The notes under the pieces are model-generated. The model had not been told where the DNA came from, did not search any database, and saw only the letters and a program-made list of their open reading frames with translations. A program made the position numbers and the translations under genes. A stretch of 64,000 nucleotides of DNA from Fictibacillus enclensis (GTDB taxonomy: Bacteria; Bacillota; Bacilli; Bacillales; Fictibacillaceae): assembly GCF_001457035.1 (NCBI RefSeq), contig NZ_KQ758619.1, positions 248,001 to 312,000 of the forward strand, read 5' to 3'. Positions 35,029 through 43,736 of the stretch are shown piece by piece (position 1 is the stretch's first letter; each line of letters opens with the position of its first letter).

Positions 35029-36141
35029 ATGTCATCCGTAACGCTGAAAAACATCACAAAGTCATTTAAAACCGTTCAGGCGGTAAAAGAACTCAGTCTG
35101 GACATTCAAAAAGGGGAATTCTTTACCTTTCTGGGTCCGAGCGGCTGCGGAAAAACGACGACACTCCGGATGATTGCCGGATTTTATTACCCTACAACAG
35201 GTTCCATTTTCTTTGGGGACCGGGAAATGACGAAAGTCGCCCCGGAAAAGCGTAATACCGGCATGGTTTTTCAAAATTATGCCCTGTTTCCGCACATGAC
35301 GGTTTATGAAAATGTCGCATTCGGTTTGAAGGTCCGGAAGCTGGCATCGGCCGAGGTGAAAAAGAGAGTAGAGGAAGCGCTTGCCAAAGTCCGGCTGAAT
35401 GCTTTTATCAAGCGGCAGGTTAGCCAGTTGAGCGGGGGCCAGCAGCAGCGGGTGGCCCTCGCCCGCTCTCTGGTCATTCAACCGGAAATCCTGTTGCTCG
35501 ATGAGCCGCTAAGTAACCTGGATGCCAGGCTGAGAGATGAGATGAGAACGGAAATTTTGCGGCTGCAGCGGGACTATGGAATTACCACCATTTATGTTAC
35601 GCATGACCAGATCGAGGCGCTCTCGATGAGCGACCGGATCGCTGTGTTTAATGCGGGAGAATGCCAGCAAATCGGCACGCCCAAAGAAATTTACAACGAA
35701 CCGGCCAATGACTTTGTGGCCTCTTTTATCGGGGAGACGAACTTGATTCCGATCCAGATGGAGGGGCGGGAAGGAGAAATACTTCAGTTTTCATGGGAGG
35801 ATGACAACAACAAGAGGCTTATGGCAGAGATGCCGGCTGCGTTTTCTGAAGAAGAGCTTTTGTCCGTTTCGATACGGCCCGAGGCAGTAGAGGTGTACGG
35901 GGAGCCCCCTGTAAATCTGCAAAACGTGTATGAGGGGACCATCGAGCTGGCCCAGTTCACGGGAGCCTCTCTTAATCTCTTTATCTCACTTGGTGGAAAA
36001 GTGGTGCAGGCGATGGTGCTGAACACCATGGCACAACCGGAGCCCGAGCCCGGGGACCGGGTGTGGGTAAGGCTCCCTGAATCCCGTGTGCGTGTCGTTC
36101 CGCGTGTGCTGGAGCCAAAGGAAGGACGGAGGATTTCATGA
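35029..36141 (+). CDS. ABC transporter ATP-binding protein (PotA/FbpC type)
   Basis: 370 aa. Walker A GPSGCGKTT (about residue 36), Q-loop VFQNYALFPH, signature LSGGQQQRVALAR (about 135), Walker B LLLDEPLSNLD and H-loop VTHDQ. C-terminal TOBE-type domain. Energises import together with the lipoprotein and the fused permease; its TGA overlaps the permease ATG. Confidence 0.93.
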   Translation: MSSVTLKNITKSFKTVQAVKELSLDIQKGEFFTFLGPSGCGKTTTLRMIAGFYYPTTGSIFFGDREMTKVAPEKRNTGMVFQNYALFPHMTVYENVAFGLKVRKLASAEVKKRVEEALAKVRLNAFIKRQVSQLSGGQQQRVALARSLVIQPEILLLDEPLSNLDARLRDEMRTEILRLQRDYGITTIYVTHDQIEALSMSDRIAVFNAGECQQIGTPKEIYNEPANDFVASFIGETNLIPIQMEGREGEILQFSWEDDNNKRLMAEMPAAFSEEELLSVSIRPEAVEVYGEPPVNLQNVYEGTIELAQFTGASLNLFISLGGKVVQAMVLNTMAQPEPEPGDRVWVRLPESRVRVVPRVLEPKEGRRIS

Positions 36142-37823
36142 AGAACCGGGACCATCGTTTCACACTTCTCCTTTTAATCCCGGTTGTTCTTGTTCTGGTG
36201 GCGTACGTTCTCTATCCATCGCTGCGCACACTGATTGAGAGCTTTCAAAACAAGGAAGGCTGGAGCGGCGGAAATTACAAAGATTTCTTTGCCTCTGAAA
36301 GCCGGTCCAACCTGCAGGCGCTTTGGAATTCGGTTTATATCTCCCTTTTGAGTGTTTTCTTTTCCGCCCTGATCGGTGTGCCGCTTGCCTTTATTTTTAA
36401 CAAATATGAATTTCCGGGCAGGAGTTTCTTCTCGAGCGCTGCCATCCTTCCAATTGTTCTTCCGTCACTTGTTGGAGTAATGGCGTTCATGTTTTTGTAC
36501 GGAGAGTCGGGGCTTGTTCCCAATGCGATGAAAGACCTGTTCGGACTGGAAAATGTGCCGTTTAAAATCGGCGGTGTGTCCGGCATCCTTATCGTTCATG
36601 CGTATACGATGTACGTTTACTTTTATATGACCGTCTCGAGCACAATCCGGAGCATTGATCCCTCTCTTGAGGAAGCGGCATACAACCTGGGCGCCAGCCG
36701 GATGACCGTGTTCAGAAAGGTGACGCTTCCCCTTTTGACCCCCGCGATTGTGGGAGCATCGCTTTTGGTGTTTATGACCTCCATGGCTTCTTTTAGTGCT
36801 CCTTTCCTGCTGGCGGGGGGCTTCAGGGTGCTCAGTCTGCAAATCTATTTTTCAAAAGTCAACGGCAACCTGTCCATGGCTGCCACCCAATCTGTCATTT
36901 TATCCATCGTATCCATCTCATTTTTGCTGTTCATGAGATGGTACCAGAACCGTCGTGATTACCGGATGGCCACCAAAGGGATTGGCGCTCACCGCAGTGA
37001 AATCAAAAATCCTTTGTTAAAAGGACTGATGGTTGCGGTTGGGATTGTGGGTGTCATCATTCTTCTTCTTCCGCACATGACCATTTTGATCCTGTCGCTC
37101 GTCCCGGACGGCACGTGGACGTATCAAACCTATCCTTCCGCGTTTAATGGAGAAAATTATTTATTTTTATTTACAGAGCCAAAAATATGGAACCCGGTGC
37201 GGAACAGTTTGATTCTGGCGTTTCTGGCCACGCTCGGAAATCTGGTGTTTGGCGTGCTGACGTCCTATGTCCTCGTGAAACGAAAGTTTGTCGGCAAGAA
37301 TATGCTGGATATTATGGTGATGCTTCCGTGGGCATTGCCTGCTACGGTGGTGGGGATGAATCTCGTGCTGGCGTTTAATGAATCCTCCATATTTACGTTT
37401 GGGCATATCCTGGTGGGCACCTTCTGGATTTTGCCGCTTGCCTATTTTATCCGGCATATCCCGCTGGTTGTCCGCTCGACTAACGCGACACTCGAACAGC
37501 TGGATGACTCCCTTGAAGAAGTGGCCCGCAACCTCGGGGCCAAGTGGTTTTATCTGTTTCGGAGAGTCGTGCTTCCACTTGTGATGCCGGGAGTGATGGC
37601 CGGCACGCTGCTGGCATTTGTGGAAGCGGTCGGCGAATTTCCCACGTCGGTTTTGCTGTATACGCTCGGCAACCGGCCGATCTCAATTGAAATTATGAAC
37701 CAGCTCCGCATGTTCAACATGGGGCAGGCGGCCGCCTATGGAATGATTCAAATCAGCCTGATCGGCCTGGTGCTGTTCATTTCGAACAAGTTTTTCGGCA
37801 TCAAAGCCGAGCGGTCCCTCTAA
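36138..37823 (+). CDS. ABC transporter permease, two fused BPD_transp_1 units
   Basis: 561 aa, about 12 membrane helices. Two EAA loops are visible, one per half: LEEAAYNLGASRMTVFRKVT (about residue 180) and LEEVARNLGAKWFYLFRRVV (about residue 460), as in FbpB/ThiP-like fused permeases for iron, thiamine or phosphonates. Starts on the ATGA overlap with the ATPase gene; 21 nt before the lyase gene. Confidence 0.92.
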   Translation: MKNRDHRFTLLLLIPVVLVLVAYVLYPSLRTLIESFQNKEGWSGGNYKDFFASESRSNLQALWNSVYISLLSVFFSALIGVPLAFIFNKYEFPGRSFFSSAAILPIVLPSLVGVMAFMFLYGESGLVPNAMKDLFGLENVPFKIGGVSGILIVHAYTMYVYFYMTVSSTIRSIDPSLEEAAYNLGASRMTVFRKVTLPLLTPAIVGASLLVFMTSMASFSAPFLLAGGFRVLSLQIYFSKVNGNLSMAATQSVILSIVSISFLLFMRWYQNRRDYRMATKGIGAHRSEIKNPLLKGLMVAVGIVGVIILLLPHMTILILSLVPDGTWTYQTYPSAFNGENYLFLFTEPKIWNPVRNSLILAFLATLGNLVFGVLTSYVLVKRKFVGKNMLDIMVMLPWALPATVVGMNLVLAFNESSIFTFGHILVGTFWILPLAYFIRHIPLVVRSTNATLEQLDDSLEEVARNLGAKWFYLFRRVVLPLVMPGVMAGTLLAFVEAVGEFPTSVLLYTLGNRPISIEIMNQLRMFNMGQAAAYGMIQISLIGLVLFISNKFFGIKAERSL

Positions 37824-37844
37824 TGCAGAAGGAGGACACTAAAA

Positions 37845-39353
37845 ATGAAATTTAAGGAAGCATTTATAAAGGAAGAAGGACGAACATTTCCGGGGAAAAC
37901 GTATGAGGAACATTTACTAAAGCATGTGTTCAATGATCAGCGCGATTACCTGTTTACAGAGATGTTTGCCATTCACAGGGCGCATGTCGTGATGCTTGCC
38001 GAGCAGAATATCATTAAAAAGGAGGAAGCGGCGAGGATTCTGGCCGGTGTGGAAAAAGTAAGGCAGATCGACTGCAGCCAGCTGATTTATGATCCTCTTT
38101 TTGAAGACCTATTTTTTATGATGGAAAGCAGGCTTGCTGATGAAATCGGTCCGGACCTTGCTGGGAAAGTTCACATCGCCAGAAGCCGGAATGATATGGG
38201 TGTCGCGATGTACCGGCTTGTGTTACGGCGGCATATTTTAACGCTCATTGATCATGCACTCGGGCTTGGTGATGCGCTGTTGGAACAGGCAAAGGAGCAT
38301 ACCGAAACTGTGATGACCGCCTATACTCATACCCAGCCGGCCCAGCCCACCACGCTTGGCCATTATTTGTTGGCGGTCTACGACATACTGGACCGGGACA
38401 TTCGCCGGCTTTGGTCAGCTTATCACACGGTTAATGCTTCTCCGATGGGCGCGGCTGCGCTCTCCACGACAAGCTTTCCCATCAGCAGAGACCGGATCCG
38501 TGAACTTCTTGGGTTTAGAAGTATTGTTGAAAACTCCTATGATGCCATTGCAGGAGGAGACTACTTATTGGAGACGGCATCTGCTGTAATGATCCTCATG
38601 ACCGATACCGGCCGCTGGATTCAGGATTTTCTTCAGCAGGCTACACGTGAGTTTGGTGTTATTCGTGTAGCCGATCCCTACGTGCAGATTTCAAGCATCA
38701 TGCCGCAAAAACGAAATCCGGTGTCGATTGAACATTCCCGCTCGTTGGCCAGTTCGGCCGCTGCCGAAGCGATGGCCGCCATTCATATGATCCACAATAC
38801 GCCGTTTGGAGATATCGTGGATACAGAGGATGACCTGCAGCCTCACTTGTACCGAAGCTATGAAAAAGCCTCCCGCGTCCTTAAGCTCATGAAAGCTGTA
38901 ATCACAACGATGGAAGTGGATGTAGAAAAAATGAAACAGCGGGCAAACCAGTCCTTCATCACGATCACCGAGCTTTCAGATGTGCTGGCCCGCGATAAGG
39001 AAGTGCCTTTCCGCAAAGCCCACCAAATTGCCAGTGTGGTTTCTAAAAATTGCGCAGCAGCCGGTAAAGAGCTGTATGAAGTCTCGGCAGACACGGTAAA
39101 CGGCTGGATCAAACCATTTTTTGATGTGACTTTAACCAACGAAGAGTGGGCGGCAATCACAAATCCCCTGGAATTTGTGCAGCGGCGAAGGATTCAGGGA
39201 GGCACAAACCCCGTGGAAGTCAGCAGAATGATTTCGGAACGCGAAAAGACCCATGAGAAGCTGGTCCAAAGACTTGCAGACGAACAATCTTACTTAAATC
39301 AATGCAGCCAGCTGCTGGATACAGCCGTTCAAGACAGGATTGCAGATAAATAG
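37845..39353 (+). CDS. Argininosuccinate-lyase-like C-N lyase (fumarase/aspartase superfamily)
   Basis: 502 aa, complete superfamily fold: HIARSRNDMG (110-119), THTQPAQPTT (161-170) and the signature SSIMPQKRNP (283-292) with the catalytic Ser. Compared with true ArgH, the HTGRSRNDQ motif is changed (IA for TG, Met for Gln), and the enzyme is encoded after an ABC importer rather than with argG. The superfamily eliminates fumarate from N-succinyl compounds; EDDS lyase is a similar-sized relative acting on an aminopolycarboxylate. The likely role is to split fumarate from an imported N-succinyl-type ligand. Strong AAGGAGG ribosome site. Confidence 0.85.
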   Translation: MKFKEAFIKEEGRTFPGKTYEEHLLKHVFNDQRDYLFTEMFAIHRAHVVMLAEQNIIKKEEAARILAGVEKVRQIDCSQLIYDPLFEDLFFMMESRLADEIGPDLAGKVHIARSRNDMGVAMYRLVLRRHILTLIDHALGLGDALLEQAKEHTETVMTAYTHTQPAQPTTLGHYLLAVYDILDRDIRRLWSAYHTVNASPMGAAALSTTSFPISRDRIRELLGFRSIVENSYDAIAGGDYLLETASAVMILMTDTGRWIQDFLQQATREFGVIRVADPYVQISSIMPQKRNPVSIEHSRSLASSAAAEAMAAIHMIHNTPFGDIVDTEDDLQPHLYRSYEKASRVLKLMKAVITTMEVDVEKMKQRANQSFITITELSDVLARDKEVPFRKAHQIASVVSKNCAAAGKELYEVSADTVNGWIKPFFDVTLTNEEWAAITNPLEFVQRRRIQGGTNPVEVSRMISEREKTHEKLVQRLADEQSYLNQCSQLLDTAVQDRIADK

Positions 39354-39362
39354 TAAAGAGAT

Positions 39363-39733
39363 TCAGGGCTTAAGCAAATGATGCATCATACGGTCAGGAT
39401 CATCAAAAAATTGCTTCATCACTTGATAATGCTGGGTTTCCTCCAAGTTCACCTCTTGCATCCCATCTCCAGTCAGTTCCACGATTTTAGCTGAAGGATA
39501 CGCCATTATAATGGGCGAGTGGGTTGCAATAATAAATTGCGAATGGTCGCTGACGAGCTCATGAATCCTGGAAACCATGGACAGCTGCCTGAGGGGAGAA
39601 AGGGCAGCTTCCGGCTCGTCCAGAATTCGTTCAACGATTTTACAGCCGCCAAATTGAAAGGAAAAGAATTGAATCCCGGAACCTTGTCCCGGTTCAGCCG
39701 GATGCTTCGGAAATAAGGAGAATACAGATCCAA
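39363..39733 (-). pseudogene. AAA family ATPase remnant with large internal deletion
   Basis: Minus strand. An intact start (GGAGG, 8 nt, TTG at 39733) opens a frame with FRSIRLNRDKVPGF and SFPFNLAAVKSLNEF, the N-terminus of small AAA_21-like ATPases. A different frame then carries the end of the same kind of protein: LDEPEAALSPLRQL (Walker B), IIATHSPIIMAYPSAKI (sensor region) and a stop at 39363. The Walker A and middle, about 130-150 residues, are missing and the frames differ by two, so the gene is a deletion pseudogene. Confidence 0.82.
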
Positions 39734-39804
39734 GATATCTACCTCCGATCTAAAAAGATAATATTCATATTATAGTATAATGAGAGAAACAGGAGGTGCC
39801 TGAA

Positions 39805-39987
39805 ATGAAACGATCCAAAAATTACACGGTCATGTTCCTTCTTCTTTCTTCTGCATCGGTCTCAGGGGGTATGGGGTTCCATCAATACGTTGAGTATGCG
39901 CCAACCATTGGCTATGGACTCGCTTTCCTTTTTCTCCTTGCGGCTGCCTTTGCACAAGGAAAAAGGGAGGAACCAAAGAATTGTTAA
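39805..39987 (+). CDS. Small membrane protein (60 aa), unknown
   Basis: Starts MKRSKNYTVMFLLLSSASVS after AGGAGGTGCCTGAA. Two hydrophobic segments (about residues 8-25 and 33-52) and a charged tail ending EEPKNC. I do not recognise the family. A GTG two codons earlier lies inside the ribosome site. Followed by a weak terminator. Confidence 0.65.
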   Translation: MKRSKNYTVMFLLLSSASVSGGMGFHQYVEYAPTIGYGLAFLFLLAAAFAQGKREEPKNC

Positions 39988-40026
39988 TGAGTTTCAGACC
40001 GTACATAAGGTTCTATAGCAAGTGGA

Positions 40027-40056
40027 AGCCCCTCCATGTTAGGGCTTTTTTATTTA
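40027..40056 (+). terminator. Probable intrinsic terminator
   Basis: AAGCCC / GGGCTT stem with an 11-nt loop, then six T. Confidence 0.6.
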
Positions 40057-40127
40057 GTACTCGAAATTTTTACGAAGGGTATTCCATATATAGTGAATTT
40101 TAGAAGTAAGCAATAGGAGGTGAGTAT

Positions 40128-40307
40128 ATGCGGATTTTTAACGCTGCTCTTTAGAATCATACTCATGATCGCTTTTATCATTATCGGAGTCAAATTTCTT
40201 TCTTTTTTTCAGCTCCGCCCCCGTCGAAAAGGGATAAAAAAGTAGGTTGGATCCTTGGAATTGTTATGTTTTTCGTCGTGGTTATCTCAGGATTGATAGC
40301 TAATTAG
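40128..40307 (+). pseudogene. Small two-helix membrane protein gene with two compensating frameshifts
   Basis: AGGAGG lies 7 nt before ATG 40128, but the frame stops after 8 codons. Removing one T from the T5 run at 40135-40139 opens a frame with RIILMIAFIIIGVKF; adding one T to the T7 run at 40203-40209 joins it to SAPPPSKRDKKVGWILG and a second membrane helix ending at the TAG 40305-40307. The total span is exactly 60 codons, so the original product was 59 aa. Either a recent pseudogene or two homopolymer read errors. Confidence 0.65.
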
Positions 40308-40378
40308 GGACCCGTTTTCCCAATCGTTCATATACTGGTACGCAGGCTGAAATGATATAAAAAGGGGAGCGGACAGCA

Positions 40379-40840
40379 ATGAATATCACGTTACCCATCC
40401 CATCCCGCTGGGGGATCAGCGCAGAAGTCGGCGGCAGGCCGCTTATCTGGGGAACGGTAGAAATCGATTCGATCATGGATCAAAAAATTGAAGGAAGCAT
40501 CAATTTCAGGGGAGTGCCGATTCCAATTCAAGGCTACTGGACGGAGAACACGAGGCATATTATGTTTGATTCGCCGTACGCCACTTTTTCGGGCAATCTC
40601 TCTATTTATGACGATCCTTCTATCAACACCCGGCATTTTCTGATTAACGGACGGCTGCAGATGAAGCAAACGTCCATGATGGCCGGTGAGTATGGAACAT
40701 GGGTGGCCTCCACCAATGCGCCCCTTGGACAGGGAGGCGGCATACCACAAGGCGAAAGCCAGATACCTCCTGTGGGAGCGTTTACCACCTCCGATTACCT
40801 GAACGGTGCGGTGAACAGAGGACAGCAAACAGCTGAATGA
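40379..40840 (+). CDS. Conserved-looking hypothetical protein (153 aa)
   Basis: No signal peptide or membrane helix. Beta-rich in appearance, with many Gly/Ile/Trp and a Gly/Pro/Gln-rich region near residues 115-130. GGGGAG ribosome site 9 nt before the ATG and a perfect terminator overlapping the stop support coding. Function not recognised. Confidence 0.75.
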   Translation: MNITLPIPSRWGISAEVGGRPLIWGTVEIDSIMDQKIEGSINFRGVPIPIQGYWTENTRHIMFDSPYATFSGNLSIYDDPSINTRHFLINGRLQMKQTSMMAGEYGTWVASTNAPLGQGGGIPQGESQIPPVGAFTTSDYLNGAVNRGQQTAE

Positions 40841-40865
40841 GAATTTCTCATTCAGCTGTTTTTAA
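40829..40865 (+). terminator. Intrinsic terminator after the 153-aa gene
   Basis: ACAGCTGAATGAGAA / TTCTCATTCAGCTGT perfect stem, almost no loop, then TTTTT; it includes the stop codon. Confidence 0.85.
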
Positions 40866-41011
40866 CCAAGGACGTTTGGAAACCTAAAGATCTTCTTGTT
40901 TGTAATTTAAAATTTTTATAGTTTAAATAACTTCCCGATTAACCAAACTTTTAAACAGCTTCTGTTGATATTTTTAGAAGATTCAAACTCTCATTAATTT
41001 ATAGCAGGTAA

Positions 41012-41054
41012 ACAAAAAAACTCTTGCGATGCTTATTAGCAACGAAAGAGTTTT
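41012..41054 (-). terminator. Intrinsic terminator after brnQ (minus strand)
   Basis: On the minus strand ACTCTTTCGTTGC ... GCATCGCAAGAGT stem with two mismatches, then seven T. Confidence 0.65.
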
Positions 41055-41086
41055 AGCTGTTCAAAAATATAAAAAGTTAATAATCG

Positions 41087-42451
41087 TTAAGAAACCTGCC
41101 TGTCACGATTCTGGCCGGCAGCCACTTGCGATTGTACTCCCGAAATCAAGCCTACGAGGTGACCAACGAATGCTCCGACGATGGCCGGAACCACCCAGCC
41201 AAGTCCTGCATCATAGAGCGGCAGCACATGTGAGAAAAAGGAATTGACAGCCGGGATAGAAAGCTTGGCTGCATTTAAACCATCAAATACAGAAACAATA
41301 AACGTAAACAGTAAGCTGATTTGGTAAACCTGTCTGCGTCCTTTAAACAGGTTGTGTGCAAAGCTTAGAACGATAAGCATGATTGCCAGAGGATAAATGG
41401 CGGTCAGTACCGGAACAGAAATGGCGATCAATTCATTTAACCCTAGATTGGCGGTCAATGCACTGAAAACAGAAAGTGCAATCGCGAGGCCTTTGTACGA
41501 TAGTTTTGGAAAAATGCTATGGAAATACGATGAACAGGCTGTCACCAGACCCACACTTGTGGTCAGGCAAGCCACCGTAATCATTAAGCCCAAAAACACA
41601 TTTCCAAGCGACCCGAAATAATAGTTGGCTACAGCGGAAAGAACTTCACCGCCATTGCTCAATTGGCCAAGCTTTGAAACGCTTGAAGCTCCCATGTAAG
41701 AAAGGGAGGTATAGACAATCGCGAGAACGGAAGCAGCAATGAGTGCGGCTTTCGCACAGGTAACAGCGATCACCTTCTTGTCGCTGCCCCTTTTTTCTTT
41801 AATGGCATTGATGATGATGATGCCAAAAACGAAGGCAGCGAGTGTATCCATCGTCAAGTATCCTTCCTGAAACCCTTTAAAGAAGGAATTGGTTGCAAAG
41901 TCCTTGGTCGGCGCCTGGATCGGCCCAATTGGATGAATAAATGCGGCAATCACCAAAATACCGATAAACGTCAATTTGAGCGGTGTTAAAATCTTACCTA
42001 CAATATCAACGATCTTTGTAGGGTTAAGCGAAAGCAAACAGGTGATGCTGAAAAATACGATTGTAAAAATCAGCAGTGGCAAATGCCCGCTGTTTTGCGG
42101 CAAAAACGGTTTTACGCCAATTTCAAATGAAACGCTGCCTGCACGTGGCAAAGCAAACAGGGGACCAATGGCCAGGTACAGAACAAAAGTATAAAGAGCA
42201 CTGAACCACGGATGAACTCGGTTTCCCATATCGCGTAAGTCGTTGCTTCCGGAAATCCCGAAAGCAAATACCCCAAGCAACGGAACGCCAACACCTGTAA
42301 TGAGGAAGCCAGCGTTGGCAATCCAAACGTTGCTTCCGGCACTTTGTCCGAGCATGGCCGGGAAGATAAGATTACCCGCCCCAAAGAAAAGAGCGAATAA
42401 CATAAGGCCAATAACCAATGTATGTGAAGACTGAGTCTTGTTGTTAAACAC
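41087..42451 (-). CDS. brnQ: Branched-chain amino acid : cation symporter
   Basis: Imports leucine, isoleucine and valine with Na+ or H+. LIVCS family, 454 aa, 12 membrane helices; LFFGAGNLIFPAMLGQSAG in the first helix hairpin is the family hallmark. GTG start at 42451 is preferred: it is 7 nt after GGAGG, while the upstream TTG touches that site. Transcribed from a promoter at 42489-42517 that carries three TGTCGA repeats. Confidence 0.92.
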   Translation of the reverse strand: MFNNKTQSSHTLVIGLMLFALFFGAGNLIFPAMLGQSAGSNVWIANAGFLITGVGVPLLGVFAFGISGSNDLRDMGNRVHPWFSALYTFVLYLAIGPLFALPRAGSVSFEIGVKPFLPQNSGHLPLLIFTIVFFSITCLLSLNPTKIVDIVGKILTPLKLTFIGILVIAAFIHPIGPIQAPTKDFATNSFFKGFQEGYLTMDTLAAFVFGIIIINAIKEKRGSDKKVIAVTCAKAALIAASVLAIVYTSLSYMGASSVSKLGQLSNGGEVLSAVANYYFGSLGNVFLGLMITVACLTTSVGLVTACSSYFHSIFPKLSYKGLAIALSVFSALTANLGLNELIAISVPVLTAIYPLAIMLIVLSFAHNLFKGRRQVYQISLLFTFIVSVFDGLNAAKLSIPAVNSFFSHVLPLYDAGLGWVVPAIVGAFVGHLVGLISGVQSQVAAGQNRDRQVS

Positions 42452-42488
42452 AAACAACCCTCCGAATAAGAATATTGTGAATATTTAT

Positions 42489-42517
42489 ATTATAACATGT
42501 CGATTTTTGTCGATCAA
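42489..42517 (-). promoter_or_regulatory. Putative sigma-A promoter of brnQ
   Basis: Minus strand: TTGATC (42517-42512), 17-nt spacer, perfect TATAAT (42494-42489), 38 nt before the start codon. Confidence 0.7.
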
Positions 42518-42525
42518 ACTGTCGA
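42498..42525. repeat. Three TGTCGA direct repeats in the brnQ promoter
   Basis: TGTCGA at 42498, 42508 and 42520 (spacings 10 and 12 nt, about one helix turn), covering the spacer and -35 of the brnQ promoter, so likely an operator array. Confidence 0.6.
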
Positions 42526-42752
42526 ATACAATATACGATGATAACAACGCTCACAGAAGAAATCAAGGGGAAATTCAAAAAGAATTTAGTAAATTTCAAC
42601 TTTTCCCTTTTGAAAGCTTTTTTTATTTAATTCTTAAACGGTTGAAGAAACTTTATACATAAAAAAGCCATCAAATGAGTTTTTTAAAATTAAGCTTTTC
42701 TTAAGGAAACCCCATTACATTGAAATCAGAAACTATGTACAGGGGTATAGAG

Positions 42753-43641
42753 ATGAAGAAAATCAACTACGTAAAGTTTGTGATTGATGTGATCATAGCA
42801 GTTACGTTCGTGCTATTTTTTAACAAAAGGGTGTTGGGCGGGATGAAGTTTCATGAAGTGGCGGGTACCGCCATCGGGGTGGCTTTTTTAACCCACATGG
42901 CAATGAATTGGCGGTGGATCAAGAATGTAACGCGTAAACTTTTTGATAAAAAGCTTCCGGGCAAAACGCGTTTCAGCTACGGCTTGAATTTGCTGCTGCT
43001 CCTCTGCATGGCAACGATCATGGTCAGCGGAATTTTTGTATCAAGAGTGCTTTTTCCAAACGTGAACATAGGAAATGAAGGCTGGTTCAAAATGCTTCAC
43101 ATCTCCTTGTCGTTCCTGTCCTTAATCATTGTTGGCATCCATGTCGGAATGCATTGGAAATAGGTCATCACCGTTTGGAACAAAAATGTTGTCCATTAAG
43201 GAACCGAAATCCTGGATGAACTGGGCGGCCACAGGAGCGATGGCGGTGGTCCTGGTGTTTGGCCTCTTTCAGATCTATGAAACAGGATTTATGGCACGTG
43301 CAGCCAGCCCCTTCGGCTTGGCCGGGGGAAATGCAGTTGCTGCTGGAAAAGGAATGGACAGGGATGGGGATGGAGACGGTGGAAAACCGTTTAACCGACA
43401 GATCCAAAATGATCAAATCAACGGCACGAGTGAGAACAGGGAGGGGCAAGGACCCCCTGAACAGGGCTCATTCCAGCATGATCGTCCGGCTTTTGGCGAA
43501 GAGGGACACAGAGGCAGGGAAGGCTTTGGTGAACGCGGGCATGAATTTGGCGGGAATGTGAGTCCGTTGTCCGTTATATTCGTGATCGCTGCATACTATT
43601 TCACCCAATGGTATTCCAAGAGAAAAGGAAAAATCGTATAA
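42753..43641 (+). pseudogene. DUF4405 (cytochrome b561-like) membrane protein, broken by a stop and a frameshift
   Basis: From ATG 42753 (AGGGG 7 nt upstream) the frame encodes four helices of a DUF4405 protein with conserved His (FHEVAG, THMAMNW, LHISLSF, GIHVGMHW) and stops at TAG 43161. Reading TAG as TGG (Trp) continues with VITVWNK; removing one A from the A5 run at 43182-43186 then joins SIKEPKSWMN and a C-terminal helix plus an Asp/Gly-rich linker to the stop at 43641. The repaired product is 295 aa. Two separate lesions make a true pseudogene more likely than a read error. Confidence 0.75.
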
Positions 43642-43652
43642 GATTGGCCATT

Positions 43653-43691
43653 ATGCCAGGCACACCTGCAGAGGATGCCTAGCATTTTTTT
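43653..43691 (+). terminator. Probable intrinsic terminator
   Basis: ATGCCAGGCA ... TGCCTAGCAT stem with one mismatch, then seven T. Confidence 0.65.
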
Positions 43692-43736
43692 ATTTGTTAT
43701 AATTTAGAAAAAATGCCTTTCCTAGGAGGATGACCC

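Larger units (their letters stand above)
42452..42752. other. Divergent intergenic region brnQ / DUF4405 pseudogene
   Basis: 301 nt, AT-rich. Contains the brnQ promoter and its repeats (42489-42525) and a weak hairpin (about 42565-42614, AAGGGGAAA / TTTTCCCTT) followed by a T-rich stretch. Nothing else recognised. Confidence 0.6.
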
